A stretch of DNA of 56,260 nucleotides from JBOGJG01 sp050747825 (GCA_050747825.1 JBOGJG010000319.1:1-56260); one strand, 5' to 3'; numbered from the stretch's first letter, positions 43,564 to 51,956 are shown. The notes: generated by a model not told the origin, from the sequence alone. Made by a program: numbers and translations.

Positions 43564-43902
43564 TCAGTGCCGAATCTGAAAGCGAGTCAGCTTGCGCGCC
43601 ATTTCTTTCTTGCGAGACTGGTTGCTGTGTTTATAGGCGTGCAGCCACTCACGAAGTTCACGAGAATTCATCTCCAGAAGCTCGCACACCCACATAAAGC
43701 TCCCGGGACCCTTCGCATCGGAGTAAAACCATTCGACCGCATCCTGGCGCCAGAACTTCCACTCCTGGTTCGCATTCTTCTTAGGTGCGACGATATCTCG
43801 AAAGGCCTGGAGCAGAATACCTAAGGCCAGATTCCTCAGGGAGGGATCGGGTCTTTTTGTCTGGGGATACAGCCCGCTGCTCTCTATTGCCGATGTTCTC
43901 AT
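43564..43902 (-). CDS. Small conserved hypothetical protein
   Basis: About 112 residues from the ATG at 43902 (the frame is open to 43932). The central part, DAVEWFYSDAKGPGSFMWVC followed by ELLEMNSRELREWLHAYK, resembles a recurring motif in short bacterial proteins in which a helix pair ends in C-x-x-L-x-(I/L/M)-x-x-x-x-(I/L)-R. This looks like a DNA-binding or partner-binding helical domain. The C-terminus is basic (SRKKEMARKLTRFQIRH). It lies between repeat arrays and is divergent from thiol peroxidase. Function unknown. Confidence 0.55.
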   Translation of the reverse strand: MRTSAIESSGLYPQTKRPDPSLRNLALGILLQAFRDIVAPKKNANQEWKFWRQDAVEWFYSDAKGPGSFMWVCELLEMNSRELREWLHAYKHSNQSRKKEMARKLTRFQIRH

Positions 43903-44061
43903 TTTTATTCTATACCACCTCTTTTTTACCAAAATCGACGTTTCTCCCCGGTTGCAGTGGGAACTTATTCGCCATTACTTTTGATGTTCCGCGAAGCGAA
44001 AAGTTTCTATCCTACACCATTTTTGGCTACAATTCATCAGAACAATCAAGGAGGAATTTTG

Positions 44062-44580
44062 ATGAATCAGGAACGTTCTAAAGCGACAACTCTCAAAGGC
44101 AATCCTTTTACATTAGTCGGACCGGAGCTGAAAGTTGGAGACAAGGCGCCGGATTTTACTGTAATTGACACGGACTTAAAGCCGGTGACCCTTTCCGACA
44201 CACAGGGGAAAACCCGCATTTTCAGCGCGGTTCCCTCCCTGGACACTCCGGTTTGCGATACTGAGACCCGGCGTTTTAATGAAGAAGCTTCCCGGCTGCC
44301 GGGCGTGGGAATTTACACGATCAGTATGGACCTGCCCTTTGCCCAGAGCCGCTGGTGCGCGGCGGCCGGCGTTGAGAACGTCAAAGTGCTCTCCGACCAT
44401 CGCGACGCTTCCTTCGCGCACAGCTACGGCACCCTGATCAAGGAACTGCGCCTGGAGAGCCGAGCCGTTTTTGTAGTGGATGACTCCGGCACTATCCGCC
44501 ATGTCGAGTACGTCAAGGAGGTGGCCGATCAACCCGATTACGATGCCGCTCTGGAGGTTGTGAGGGGACTTCTAAGATGA
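44062..44580 (+). CDS. tpx: Thiol peroxidase (Tpx)
   Basis: A 172-residue atypical 2-Cys peroxiredoxin. VGDKAPDFTVIDTDLKPVTL opens the fold. SLDTPVCDTETRRFNEEA carries the peroxidatic Cys, and FAQSRWCAAAGVENVKVLSD the resolving Cys at the expected ~34-residue distance. It reduces peroxides using thioredoxin. The start is fixed by AAGGAGG 6 bases upstream; the in-frame extension to 43957 is not used. A -10-like TACAAT lies about 30 bp upstream, so this gene has a normal leader. Confidence 0.92.
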   Translation: MNQERSKATTLKGNPFTLVGPELKVGDKAPDFTVIDTDLKPVTLSDTQGKTRIFSAVPSLDTPVCDTETRRFNEEASRLPGVGIYTISMDLPFAQSRWCAAAGVENVKVLSDHRDASFAHSYGTLIKELRLESRAVFVVDDSGTIRHVEYVKEVADQPDYDAALEVVRGLLR

Positions 44581-44581
44581 G

Positions 44582-44621
44582 AGTTTCAAGTTCCAAGTTT
44601 CAAGTGAAAACCTGGAACCTG
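44582..44621. repeat. TTCCAAG/TTTCAAG heptamer array, inverted pair
   Basis: GTTTCAAGTTCCAAGTTTCA then AACCTGGAACCTGGAACT fills the gap between convergent tpx and the M28 peptidase gene. It could act as a hairpin between the two 3' ends. Confidence 0.65.
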
Positions 44622-44624
44622 GAA

Positions 44625-46238
44625 CTAATCGAACTTTGGGGTCTGGCTTGAGTTTGCAATCTCCCAACTGGTCAGAAAGACCAGGCGCACGATTCTCTCC
44701 ATCTTGGGGTAATTGAGCTTATCGGGGGTGTCGGTCGGCTGGTGGTAGTCGGGGTGCAGACCCGTGTTGAAGAAAAGGATGGGGATATCCTTTTTCAGAA
44801 AAGGCCAATTATCGCTGCGTCGCAGCAGGTTCAGCTCCTGATTGTCATAGCGGAAGTGAAGGTCGAGACCGGTGGCTTGGTTCATCCGGCTGACCGTCTG
44901 CTTCAGGTCCTGGCTGCGGCTGTATCCCAGGATGTTGACTGAATTAATGTTCTGAGCGGCGTCCTGCCGCTCCAGACCTCTGAAGCGTGGGCTCTCCGGA
45001 TCGGGGACCTCTTCGTTGCGGCCAATCATGTCCATCTGCAGCATGGCCACCGTTTGGCTGAGCGGGAAGGCCGGATCTTCCACATAATAGTGAGATCCGA
45101 GCAGGCCTCTTTCCTCGGCGTTCCAGGCTGCAAACAGGACGGAGCGCCTGGGTTTAACCGGGCTCAAGGCAAAGGCCTCCGCTATTTCCAGCAGGCCCAT
45201 GGTGCCGCTGGCATTGTCGTCGGCGCCGCGGTAAATCTGATTGTTCTCTATCCCTACATGATCGAAGTGGGCTCCCAAAACGACCACTTCATGCTTCAGC
45301 TCGGGGTCGTTACCGGGTATGTAGGCAAAAACATTTCGGCTCTCAGTGAGCTTTCTGCTCACTCTGCTCTCGATGGCAGCCGTAACCTCATCCAGGGCAA
45401 AGCTTTGAGGCTGCAAAGACTGGTCGATCACATTCCGTATTTCATCCACTTCCCGGTCCGCCGTTTCCAGCAAAAGACTGGCTCTTTTTTCCGAAATGTA
45501 AACTACCGGAATTCTGACCTGGTCTGCCCAGACTTGAAGCGTCTGTCTGCCTTCTTCCGCATCTTCGGGCCAGGTACTGCGCGCTGCTCGGGAAAGATCA
45601 TCGAGACCCTGCGAAATTATGATCAGGCCGGCAGCACCGTGTTCCTGAGCGTTCTTGATCTTCTGAAACTCTTCAGCGTGCTTGGAACGGACAAGTCCAT
45701 CAAAAGGGCTCTGCGGATCTTCGTAGCCGGGTTCGCGGGTCAGGACCAGAGCAATCCGGTCCTCCACTTCGATTCCGGCATAATCGTCGTAGCCGTATTC
45801 AGGCGCCGTAATTCCATATCCCGCGAATACCAGTGGAGCTGTTGTGAGGCCCGAGGCGCTCAGGCGGGAAGGGAAGAAGTCCTGTCTCAGGACAAAAGTC
45901 TCTGCAGCCCGGCTGTGGTGACGTATCTCAAGGCCGTTTGGTGTAGAAAGCTCGGACTCACTGAGGGAGAAGTACTGGAAATAGCCGCTGTCTCCGGCTG
46001 GCTCTAAACCCATGGATTCGAACTGGTGAGCCAGATAAAGGGCCGCGATCTGATTAGCCGCCGAGCCCGTGTCGCGTCCCTGCATTTCCTCAGAAGCTAA
46101 GAAGTAAACGCCAGACTTCAGCTCTGCGGCCGTAATTGTATCGGCCGCGTTAACCGGAATACGATCCGGGGGCAGTCCCGCACCTAGCAACAGAAATGGA
46201 AGGAGGAGCAAGTGCGGGAGTAATCGTCTGTTTGCCAT
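44625..46238 (-). CDS. Secreted M28-family zinc aminopeptidase with PA domain
   Basis: A 537-residue exported protein with signal peptide (LLPHLLLLPFLLLGAGLPP). A PA-type insert precedes the catalytic domain (GAAGLIIISQGLDDL). The co-catalytic two-zinc site is complete: VVLGAHFDHVG (His), YRGADDNASGTMGLLEIAEA (Asp), FAAWNAEERGLLGSHYY (Glu-Glu), QMDMIGRN (Asp) and NTGLHPDYHQPTDTPDK (His). These enzymes trim N-terminal residues from peptides outside the cytoplasm. It is convergent with tpx and stands alone. Confidence 0.88.
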   Translation of the reverse strand: MANRRLLPHLLLLPFLLLGAGLPPDRIPVNAADTITAAELKSGVYFLASEEMQGRDTGSAANQIAALYLAHQFESMGLEPAGDSGYFQYFSLSESELSTPNGLEIRHHSRAAETFVLRQDFFPSRLSASGLTTAPLVFAGYGITAPEYGYDDYAGIEVEDRIALVLTREPGYEDPQSPFDGLVRSKHAEEFQKIKNAQEHGAAGLIIISQGLDDLSRAARSTWPEDAEEGRQTLQVWADQVRIPVVYISEKRASLLLETADREVDEIRNVIDQSLQPQSFALDEVTAAIESRVSRKLTESRNVFAYIPGNDPELKHEVVVLGAHFDHVGIENNQIYRGADDNASGTMGLLEIAEAFALSPVKPRRSVLFAAWNAEERGLLGSHYYVEDPAFPLSQTVAMLQMDMIGRNEEVPDPESPRFRGLERQDAAQNINSVNILGYSRSQDLKQTVSRMNQATGLDLHFRYDNQELNLLRRSDNWPFLKKDIPILFFNTGLHPDYHQPTDTPDKLNYPKMERIVRLVFLTSWEIANSSQTPKFD

Positions 46239-46370
46239 TGAACCATTTTACCAGAGGGGCCCGCCGGGTACCGGGCGCCCCATGGGCGGAGTGGACCTTC
46301 GCGGCTCGGTTGGCCGGTGGGAAATACTCGATTCTAAACCGACGCGATTCTGATCACCGCCGCAATTCTG

Positions 46371-46400
46371 ATCCGAGCCTTGACCGTCAGGGAGCGGCGC
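46371..46400. repeat. Dispersed repeat ATCCGAGCC-GACCGTCA-GGGAGCGG, copy 2
   Basis: ATCCGAGCCTTGACCGTCAG followed by GGAGCGGCG, just beyond the stop of panC; compare 26962-26990. Immediately before it, GATTCTGATCACCGCCGC and AATTCTGATCCG form a short direct repeat. Nothing else is recognisable in the 174-bp gap. Confidence 0.55.
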
Positions 46401-46412
46401 CTCGGTCGGTTC

Positions 46413-47267
46413 TCAGTTCTTTCGCACCAATACATTGTCGATCAGCCGCGTCGAGCCGACCCGGGCGGCCACGGCCACCCGAACCGGTCCTGCAATCTCT
46501 GCGACCGGCTGCATCTCCTCCGCATCGACGATCTCCAGATATTCGACCTTTACCTTCTCCTCCCGCTGCAGCATTTGCCGTGCCTGCCTTCGGATAACCT
46601 CTGGGTCCCTTTCACCCGCCGCAATCAGGTCCCCGGCTGCGCGCAGCGCCTGATACAGAATCGTGGCCGCCTGCCGCTCTTCGGCCTTCAGGTAGTCGTT
46701 GCGCGAGCTGAGGGCCAGTCCGTCATTTTCCCTGATCGTCGGGATTGCGATGATGGAGCAGGGCACATTCAGGTCGGAAACCATCCGCCGGATCACCGCT
46801 AGTTGCTGAGCATCCTTCTCGCCGAAATAGGCTCGGTCCGGCTGGACGATATTGAGCAGCTTCAGCACGACCGTGGCCACTCCCCCAAAGTGTCCGGGGC
46901 GAAAACGCCCGCAAAGATGCCGGCTGATCCGTTCCACCTCCACTTTCGTAAATTGCGGGTTTGGATACATTTCGCCGGCTTCGGGGGCAAAGACCAGGTC
47001 TACGCCCTGAGCTTCGCACAAAGAGAGGTCTGCGGCCAGGTCTCTGGGATAGCGCTCATAATCCTCGCTCGGTCCAAACTGCAGCGGATTGACGAAGATA
47101 CTGACCACCACAAATTTGCATTCTGCCCGGCAGCGCTCGATTAAACTCCCGTGCCCAGCGTGCAGTTTCCCCATAGTGGGCACCAAGCCGATGTCTTCAT
47201 TCTGCTGCCGTTTTTTGGAGATAATCGCCCGGACGTCGGCAATTGTCTCCACCAGGCGGGTTTTCAT
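46413..47267 (-). CDS. panC: Pantoate-beta-alanine ligase
   Basis: A 284-residue PanC that makes pantothenate from pantoate, beta-alanine and ATP. GLVPTMGKLHAGHGSLIERC holds the HxGH nucleotide-binding motif. FVNPLQFGPSEDYERYPRDL and YFGEKDAQQLAVIRRM bind pantoate and ATP. IIAIPTIRENDGLALSSRND carries the KMSKS-like S-S-R-N stretch. Its ATG overlaps the panB stop by 4 bp. Confidence 0.93.
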   Translation of the reverse strand: MKTRLVETIADVRAIISKKRQQNEDIGLVPTMGKLHAGHGSLIERCRAECKFVVVSIFVNPLQFGPSEDYERYPRDLAADLSLCEAQGVDLVFAPEAGEMYPNPQFTKVEVERISRHLCGRFRPGHFGGVATVVLKLLNIVQPDRAYFGEKDAQQLAVIRRMVSDLNVPCSIIAIPTIRENDGLALSSRNDYLKAEERQAATILYQALRAAGDLIAAGERDPEVIRRQARQMLQREEKVKVEYLEIVDAEEMQPVAEIAGPVRVAVAARVGSTRLIDNVLVRKN

Positions 47268-48079
47268 CTGACCTTGACTGCCGGGACTTCCGGGAAGCGG
47301 CCGGTGCGCACGTCATCCGCATAGGCTTCGGCAGCCGAAACGATGGTCTGGGCGAGATGGGCATACTGCTTGACAAAGGGGGGGATGAACTCATCGAATA
47401 AACCCAGGATGTCGTGGGTGACCAACACCTGGCCGTCGCAGTACGGACCGGCTCCGATGCCGATGGTGGGGATCGCCACGGCTTCTGTAACAGTCCGTGC
47501 CACTTCTTCCGGTATGGACTCCAGAAGGATGCTGAAAACGCCCGCCTCTTCCAGGAGCTTGGCGTCTTCCAAAAGCCGAGCGGCCGAGTCCTGGGTGCGG
47601 GCCTGGCGCCGAAAGCCGCTCATTTGGTGAACGGACTGAGGTGTGAGTCCGAGGTGGCCCATGACCGGAATGCCGATCTCCACCAGGCGATGGATGACCT
47701 CCAGGACAGGGCGACCGCCCTCGATCTTCACCGCTGCAGCGCCACCTTCCTGGATCAAGCGCCCGGCGTTGCGCACGCCTTCACTGACACTCACCTGAAA
47801 GGTCAGGAAGGGCATGTCCGCCAGCACCAAAGCTCGTTTGGCGCCCCGGCTCACAGCGGCGGTATGGTGAATCATAGCCGAAAGGGTGACCGGCAGGGTG
47901 GTCTCGTATCCCAGCACCACCATTCCCAACGAATCGCCCACCAACAGGACGTCGATTCCGGCGCGATCCAGAAGCCGGGCCATTGTGGCGTCATAGGCCG
48001 TCAGCATGGCGATCTTCTCGCCGCGTGTCTTCCTGGCCTTGAGCTCGGAGATTCTGACCGGCTTTACTCTCTCTGGCAC
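47264..48079 (-). CDS. panB: 3-methyl-2-oxobutanoate hydroxymethyltransferase
   Basis: About 271 residues. It transfers a hydroxymethyl group from methylene-THF to ketoisovalerate, the first committed step to pantothenate. KIAMLTAYDATMARLLDRAG, VLLVGDSLGMVVLGYETTLP, VKIEGG, VMGHLGLTPQSVHQMSGFR and TIGIGAGPYCDGQVLVTHDI are the family motifs. GTG 48079 is chosen as start because a perfect TATAAT (48091-48086) lies only six bases before it. The message would be leaderless, and the longer frame to 48145 would run through the promoter. Confidence 0.9.
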   Translation of the reverse strand: MPERVKPVRISELKARKTRGEKIAMLTAYDATMARLLDRAGIDVLLVGDSLGMVVLGYETTLPVTLSAMIHHTAAVSRGAKRALVLADMPFLTFQVSVSEGVRNAGRLIQEGGAAAVKIEGGRPVLEVIHRLVEIGIPVMGHLGLTPQSVHQMSGFRRQARTQDSAARLLEDAKLLEEAGVFSILLESIPEEVARTVTEAVAIPTIGIGAGPYCDGQVLVTHDILGLFDEFIPPFVKQYAHLAQTIVSAAEAYADDVRTGRFPEVPAVKVR

Positions 48080-48085
48080 GCCGCC

Positions 48086-48091
48086 ATTATA
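48086..48091 (-). promoter_or_regulatory. -10 box of panBC
   Basis: A perfect TATAAT on the minus strand, six bases before the GTG of panB. No clear -35 hexamer. Transcription would begin at or within a base or two of the start codon. Confidence 0.5.
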
Positions 48092-48139
48092 GCCTATAGG
48101 AGGCTGAACTGAGAGTGGAGCTTTTATCTGAAAAAATCG

Positions 48140-48198
48140 GAGCATACCAGAAGGCCAGGCATCCCAGGCTATAAATTATCCTTCCCCCTGGTATGCTC
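48140..48198. repeat. 11-bp inverted repeat upstream of panB
   Basis: GAGCATACCAG (48140-48150) and its exact complement CTGGTATGCTC (48188-48198), 37 bp apart. About 50-100 bp upstream of the panB start. It could be an operator pair, an RNA stem or the ends of a tiny element. The following ~250 bp to 48455 hold no gene; a small hairpin CTCTC-TTCG-GAGAG lies at 48207-48220. Confidence 0.5.
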
Positions 48199-48455
48199 GA
48201 TCCGGACTCTCTTCGGAGAGAGACCTTTGGGGTGGAATATGAAAGGCTTTGCACCCTTCGAGCCTCTTCTCTTGCAAACATCATGCCTGTCAATTGCGCC
48301 ACGAGGCTAACCCCTTTTTTTTGAGTGGCTTGCATAAGCCTGGAGTTTTGCGCCTTGTAGAGCACACATTCAATTAAATGGACGATTTGGGCATTATCTA
48401 AGTACCTGCAAAGAGATAGGACGATCCAAAAAAATGTGTCAGAACGGGGCCAGAT

Positions 48456-48496
48456 CGTTAAAATTTAATTTTTGCCTCACAAATTAAATTTTAACG
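48456..48496. repeat. Perfect 16-bp AT-rich hairpin at a transposase relic
   Basis: CGTTAAAATTTAATTT, loop TTGCCTCAC, AAATTAAATTTTAACG. The stem is perfect and extends two more pairs with one G-T. It sits exactly where the transposase relic ends and encodes its last residues (PLKFNL). Confidence 0.65.
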
Positions 48497-49068
48497 GTCC
48501 TTGTGGCCTCACGTACAGCAATGTTCCCGGCTTGGTGCCCGAGCGTCCTTTCAGGCGCATCTTCCGCTTTTCCGCCGCCCAGAGACGTTCTATGGTAGCC
48601 GCGCTAATCTCCATCAGCCGCCCAGCCCGTCCCTGGGCTCACTTTCAACTCCCTCTGCTTCTCCAAAATAGGCACCACCTGGGGCACGAGGGCCGCTAAG
48701 CGCTTTCCGCACAGATAATCCAGCAGCTCCCAGATCTGCTTGAGTGGCTTCAGCACGGACGCGTCGTATTTGCGCGCCCGCTTGCGATGCTGCTTTGGGC
48801 CTACGCCGGCCACCGCCACCAGCTTCGGGCCCAGTCTCAGCCGCTTCCCCTGCCCCCGCACGAGCGAAGCGGCATCGCTGCGATCATAGCCGCTCATCTG
48901 GACAAATTCGTTCAACAGCTCACGCTTCTCCTTCTTGCCACCCTTTCGATACCGGGGCCCAAACGTTTTGATCAATACCCGTCTTTCCGCCATCGGCAGC
49001 CTCATCCTGGCCCTCCCTCCAGTGCTGGAGGACCCTTCTATTCCGTCTGGCCCCCCAAGGTTCCCCAA
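48480..49068 (-). pseudogene. Integrase-type (DDE) transposase, N-terminal remnant
   Basis: Leftward reading gives LIKTFGPRYRKGGKKEKREL, LNEFVQMSGYDRSDAASLVR, RKYDASVLKPLKQIWELLDY and CGKRLAALVPQVVPILEK. After a frame change near 48610 it gives ISAATIERLWAAEKRKMRLK and GRSGTKPGTLLYV. This is the N-terminal half of the large integrase-like transposases related to IS481/rve-type elements. The DDE domain that should follow is absent, cut at the hairpin at 48456-48496. The copy is inactive. Its 5' end lies close to the xylulokinase promoter. Confidence 0.7.
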
Positions 49069-49086
49069 GGTACAATCAATGGAAAC

Positions 49087-50604
49087 ATGACCTATCTGGG
49101 AATCGACTGCGGCACTCAGAGCTTGAAAGTCATTGCCTGGGAGCCTGACAGCGGCAGAATCTCTTCAGCCTCTCGAGCCTATCCGCTCATTTCAGGCTTG
49201 CCGCCCGGCCATAAAGAGCAGAGTCCGGAACTCTGGATCGAAGGCCTTGATGAATGTATGGAGCGCTTACGGAGAGACGTGGACTTCTCTCGTGTGCGGG
49301 GGATCGGGATCTCCGGTCAGCAGCATGGCCTGGTTGTCCTGGACGAGGGCCATAGCGTGATCCGTCCGGTGAAACTTTGGAATGACACCAGCACCCAGCT
49401 CCAGTGCCGTCAGATTCTTGAGGCGGCCGGCGGGCCGGAGAATTACAGGGAGGAGATCGGCAACAGCCTGCCTCCGGGCTTCACAGCGTCCAAGATCCTG
49501 TGGCTGCGCGAGAATGAGCCCGGGTCGTATGACCGTGTACGCTGGATCCTGCTGCCCCACGATTTTCTGAATTTTCATTTGACAGGCGAGATGGTGACTG
49601 AAGCCGGGGACGCGTCGGGGACGGGTTACTTCAAGGTCCGCGAACGGCAGTGGTCTCCGGCTGCCCTCTCCTGGATCGATTCTCATCGCGACCTCTCTGC
49701 TTGTCTGCCTCGGCTGATCGGCTCGCAGGAGCCGGCCGGGCAGTTGCGAAAGGAGATCGGAGAGCGCTGGGGGATTCCCTCCGGTGTGACGGTGAGCTCC
49801 GGAGGCGGAGACAACATGATGGGAGCGATTGGGTCGGGCAATGTGAGTCCGGGGACTGTGACTTTGAGCCTGGGGACTTCCGGCACTCTCTACAGCTATA
49901 GCCGGCAGCCGGTGATCGATCCAGCCGGCGAAGTAGCCGCTTTTTGTGACAGCACCGGCGCCTGGCTCCCCCTGGGCTGCACCATGAATGTGACCGTGGC
50001 GACAGAGACGATTCGTGGCTCTTTGCTCCCGGGGACTATCGAAGACTTTGATCTGAGTATTGAGAGAGTCCCGGCCGGTTCGAGCGGCCTCATCCTGCTC
50101 CCGTATCTGGAGGGTGAGCGGATGCCCAATGTCCCTGACGGCACGGGTGTCCTCTTCGGATTCCGGCCTTCAACTGCCGATGCGCGCCATATCGCCCGGG
50201 CGTCTATGGAAGGCGCTACCTTTGGACTTCACTACGGCCTGGAACGGTTGCAGGAACTGGGTGTCGAGCCCCGGGAGATTCGCCTCATCGGCGGAGGGGC
50301 CCGGAGCAGAGTGTGGAGAAACATAGTGGCTCAAATTTTTGATACTCCGGTGGTCTGTCCTCGAAATCAGGAAGGGCCCGCCTTCGGCGCCGCCCTGCAG
50401 GCAATGTGGTGTGGCGAAGGAGGAGACATCCGTGAGATTACCGGCCGCTATGTTCTCCTTGAAGAAAGCTGGCGAGGGACCCCCAATCCACAGGAGACAG
50501 CCCTGTACCGCGAGTTGTACCATATTTACAGGAGTTTCAGTCAGGCGCTGATCGATTCGAACGTGTTCAGCGCCCATCGCAAGTTCATTCAGGAGAGAGG
50601 ATAA
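49087..50604 (+). CDS. xylB: Xylulokinase (FGGY family)
   Basis: A 505-residue sugar kinase: MTYLGIDCGTQSLKVIAWEP (phosphate 1 loop), GIGISGQQHGLVVLDEGHSV, KLWNDTSTQLQCRQILEAAG, VSSGGGDNMMGAIGSGNVSP and IRLIGGGARSRVWRNIVAQI then FDTPVVCP. The combination is that of xylulokinases, which phosphorylate D-xylulose. Xylose isomerase follows immediately (stop TAA then ATG), so the pair forms the xylose entry route to the pentose phosphate pathway. ATG 49087 is ten bases after a TACAAT box. The much longer upstream frame runs through the transposase relic and is not used. Confidence 0.92.
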   Translation: MTYLGIDCGTQSLKVIAWEPDSGRISSASRAYPLISGLPPGHKEQSPELWIEGLDECMERLRRDVDFSRVRGIGISGQQHGLVVLDEGHSVIRPVKLWNDTSTQLQCRQILEAAGGPENYREEIGNSLPPGFTASKILWLRENEPGSYDRVRWILLPHDFLNFHLTGEMVTEAGDASGTGYFKVRERQWSPAALSWIDSHRDLSACLPRLIGSQEPAGQLRKEIGERWGIPSGVTVSSGGGDNMMGAIGSGNVSPGTVTLSLGTSGTLYSYSRQPVIDPAGEVAAFCDSTGAWLPLGCTMNVTVATETIRGSLLPGTIEDFDLSIERVPAGSSGLILLPYLEGERMPNVPDGTGVLFGFRPSTADARHIARASMEGATFGLHYGLERLQELGVEPREIRLIGGGARSRVWRNIVAQIFDTPVVCPRNQEGPAFGAALQAMWCGEGGDIREITGRYVLLEESWRGTPNPQETALYRELYHIYRSFSQALIDSNVFSAHRKFIQERG

Positions 50605-51774
50605 ATGCCCGATAATTATCAGCCCCGCCCCGAGCATAAGTTTACTTTCGGACTGTGGACGGTCGGTAATCCAGGAAGAGACCCCTTTGGAGAGACCACG
50701 CGAAAGCGCATTCCTCCGCCGCGGATTGCGCAGATGCTGGCCGAGCTGGGCGCTTATGGAGTGAACTTTCATGACAATGACCTGGTCCCGATCGACGCCA
50801 CTCCCCAGGAGAAGAAGCAGATCGTAAGCGAGTTCAAGAAGGCCCTGGACGATCATGGCTTGAAGGTGCCGATGGCTACGACCAATCTTTTTACCGATCC
50901 TGTATTCAAAGATGGTGCATTCACTTCCCATGACCCTGACGTGCGGGCCTATGCCGTACAGAAGACCATGCGGGCGATCGACCTGGGAATGGAGTTGGGA
51001 GCCGAGGTGTACGTATTCTGGGGCGGCAGAGAAGGCGCCGAAGTGGATGCGGCAAAGAATGCCGCCGAGGCGCTTAAGCGTTTTCGCGAGTGTCTGAATT
51101 TCCTGGTCGGCTACGTGAAAGATCAGAAATACGATCTGAAATTTGCCCTGGAAGCCAAACCCAATGAACCGAGGGCGGACATTTACCTGCCCACCACGGG
51201 CGCCATGTTGGGTTTCATCAGTACCCTGGACGACCCGGAGATGGTGGGGGTCAATCCGGAGGTCGCTCACGAGCATATGGCCGGATTGAACTTCTATCAC
51301 GCCGTGGCCCAGGCCTGGGAAGCGGGCAAGCTGTTTCACATCGATTTGAACGATCAGAAGTTCAGCCGCTTTGACCAAGACCTGCGCTTTGGGTCGGAAA
51401 ACATTAAGGCGGCATTCTTCCTGGTGAAATTTCTGGAAGACGTCGGCTATGAGGGCCCGCGCCATTTTGACGCGCACGCTTATCGCTCGGAAGATGAAAA
51501 GGGAGTTCGTGATTTTGCCGCCGGGTGCATGCGCACCTACCTGATTCTCAAGGAGAAGGCCTGCCGCTTTAATAACGACGCCGAAATCCAGTCGCTGGTC
51601 CGGCAGATCCAGGAACAGGAATCGGAGCTGGGCCCGGCCCTGCAGGCATACAGTTCCGGCAATGCTCAGAAGATCCTGTCGGCCCATCTCGATCGCCGGG
51701 AATTGACCCGGCGTCCGCTCCCCTACGAGCGGCTCGACCAGCTAACCATCGATCTCCTTCTGGGGGTGAGGTGA
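50605..51774 (+). CDS. xylA: Xylose isomerase
   Basis: A 389-residue class I (Actinoplanes/Streptomyces-like) xylose isomerase. HKFTFGLWTVGNPGRDPFGE, AYGVNFHDNDLVPID (catalytic His), VYVFWGGREGAEVDAAKNA and FALEAKPNEPRADIYLPTTG (metal Glu) are present. GVNPEVAHEHMAGLNFYHAV and FHIDLNDQKFSRFDQDLRFG complete the metal sites. It converts D-xylose to D-xylulose for the kinase directly upstream. The protein ends normally (LTIDLLLGVR), and its TGA is the first bases of the inverted-repeat element at 51771. Confidence 0.94.
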   Translation: MPDNYQPRPEHKFTFGLWTVGNPGRDPFGETTRKRIPPPRIAQMLAELGAYGVNFHDNDLVPIDATPQEKKQIVSEFKKALDDHGLKVPMATTNLFTDPVFKDGAFTSHDPDVRAYAVQKTMRAIDLGMELGAEVYVFWGGREGAEVDAAKNAAEALKRFRECLNFLVGYVKDQKYDLKFALEAKPNEPRADIYLPTTGAMLGFISTLDDPEMVGVNPEVAHEHMAGLNFYHAVAQAWEAGKLFHIDLNDQKFSRFDQDLRFGSENIKAAFFLVKFLEDVGYEGPRHFDAHAYRSEDEKGVRDFAAGCMRTYLILKEKACRFNNDAEIQSLVRQIQEQESELGPALQAYSSGNAQKILSAHLDRRELTRRPLPYERLDQLTIDLLLGVR

Positions 51775-51956
51775 CACGCACGGAATTGGCGCCGAAAGCC
51801 GCGCCAAATCTGAACCTGACCCGGGGTCTGGCACCAATTTGGGCCCCTGTTCCCGATTCCGTGCAAGGTTTTCAAGATTTTAATGTAATTAGGTACCAGT
51901 CTGAGGAGGAAATACAGTGCTGATGCGGATTCTAAGGGGAATTACGTGCGTGTCAC
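51771..51956. repeat. Terminal-inverted-repeat element, copy 2 (MITE/REPIN-like)
   Basis: 186 bp with ends GTGACACGCACGGAATT and AATTACGTGCGTGTCAC, the same outer repeat as the element at 19003-19171. An inner inverted pair GTCTGGCACCAATT and AATTAGGTACCAGTC also parallels copy 1. The left end supplies the xylA stop. The right part supplies AGGAGGA and a GTG start that feed into the M49-like peptidase frame. Confidence 0.75.

Noticed and set aside
48087..48365. 92-residue leftward ORF upstream of panB
   Set aside because: No similarity, covers the panB promoter and an inverted repeat, and has low-complexity composition.
48787..49086. 100-residue N-terminal extension of xylulokinase
   Set aside because: The stretch is antisense to the transposase relic; FGGY kinases start at MTYLGIDCGTQ and a promoter-like TACAAT lies just upstream of ATG 49087.
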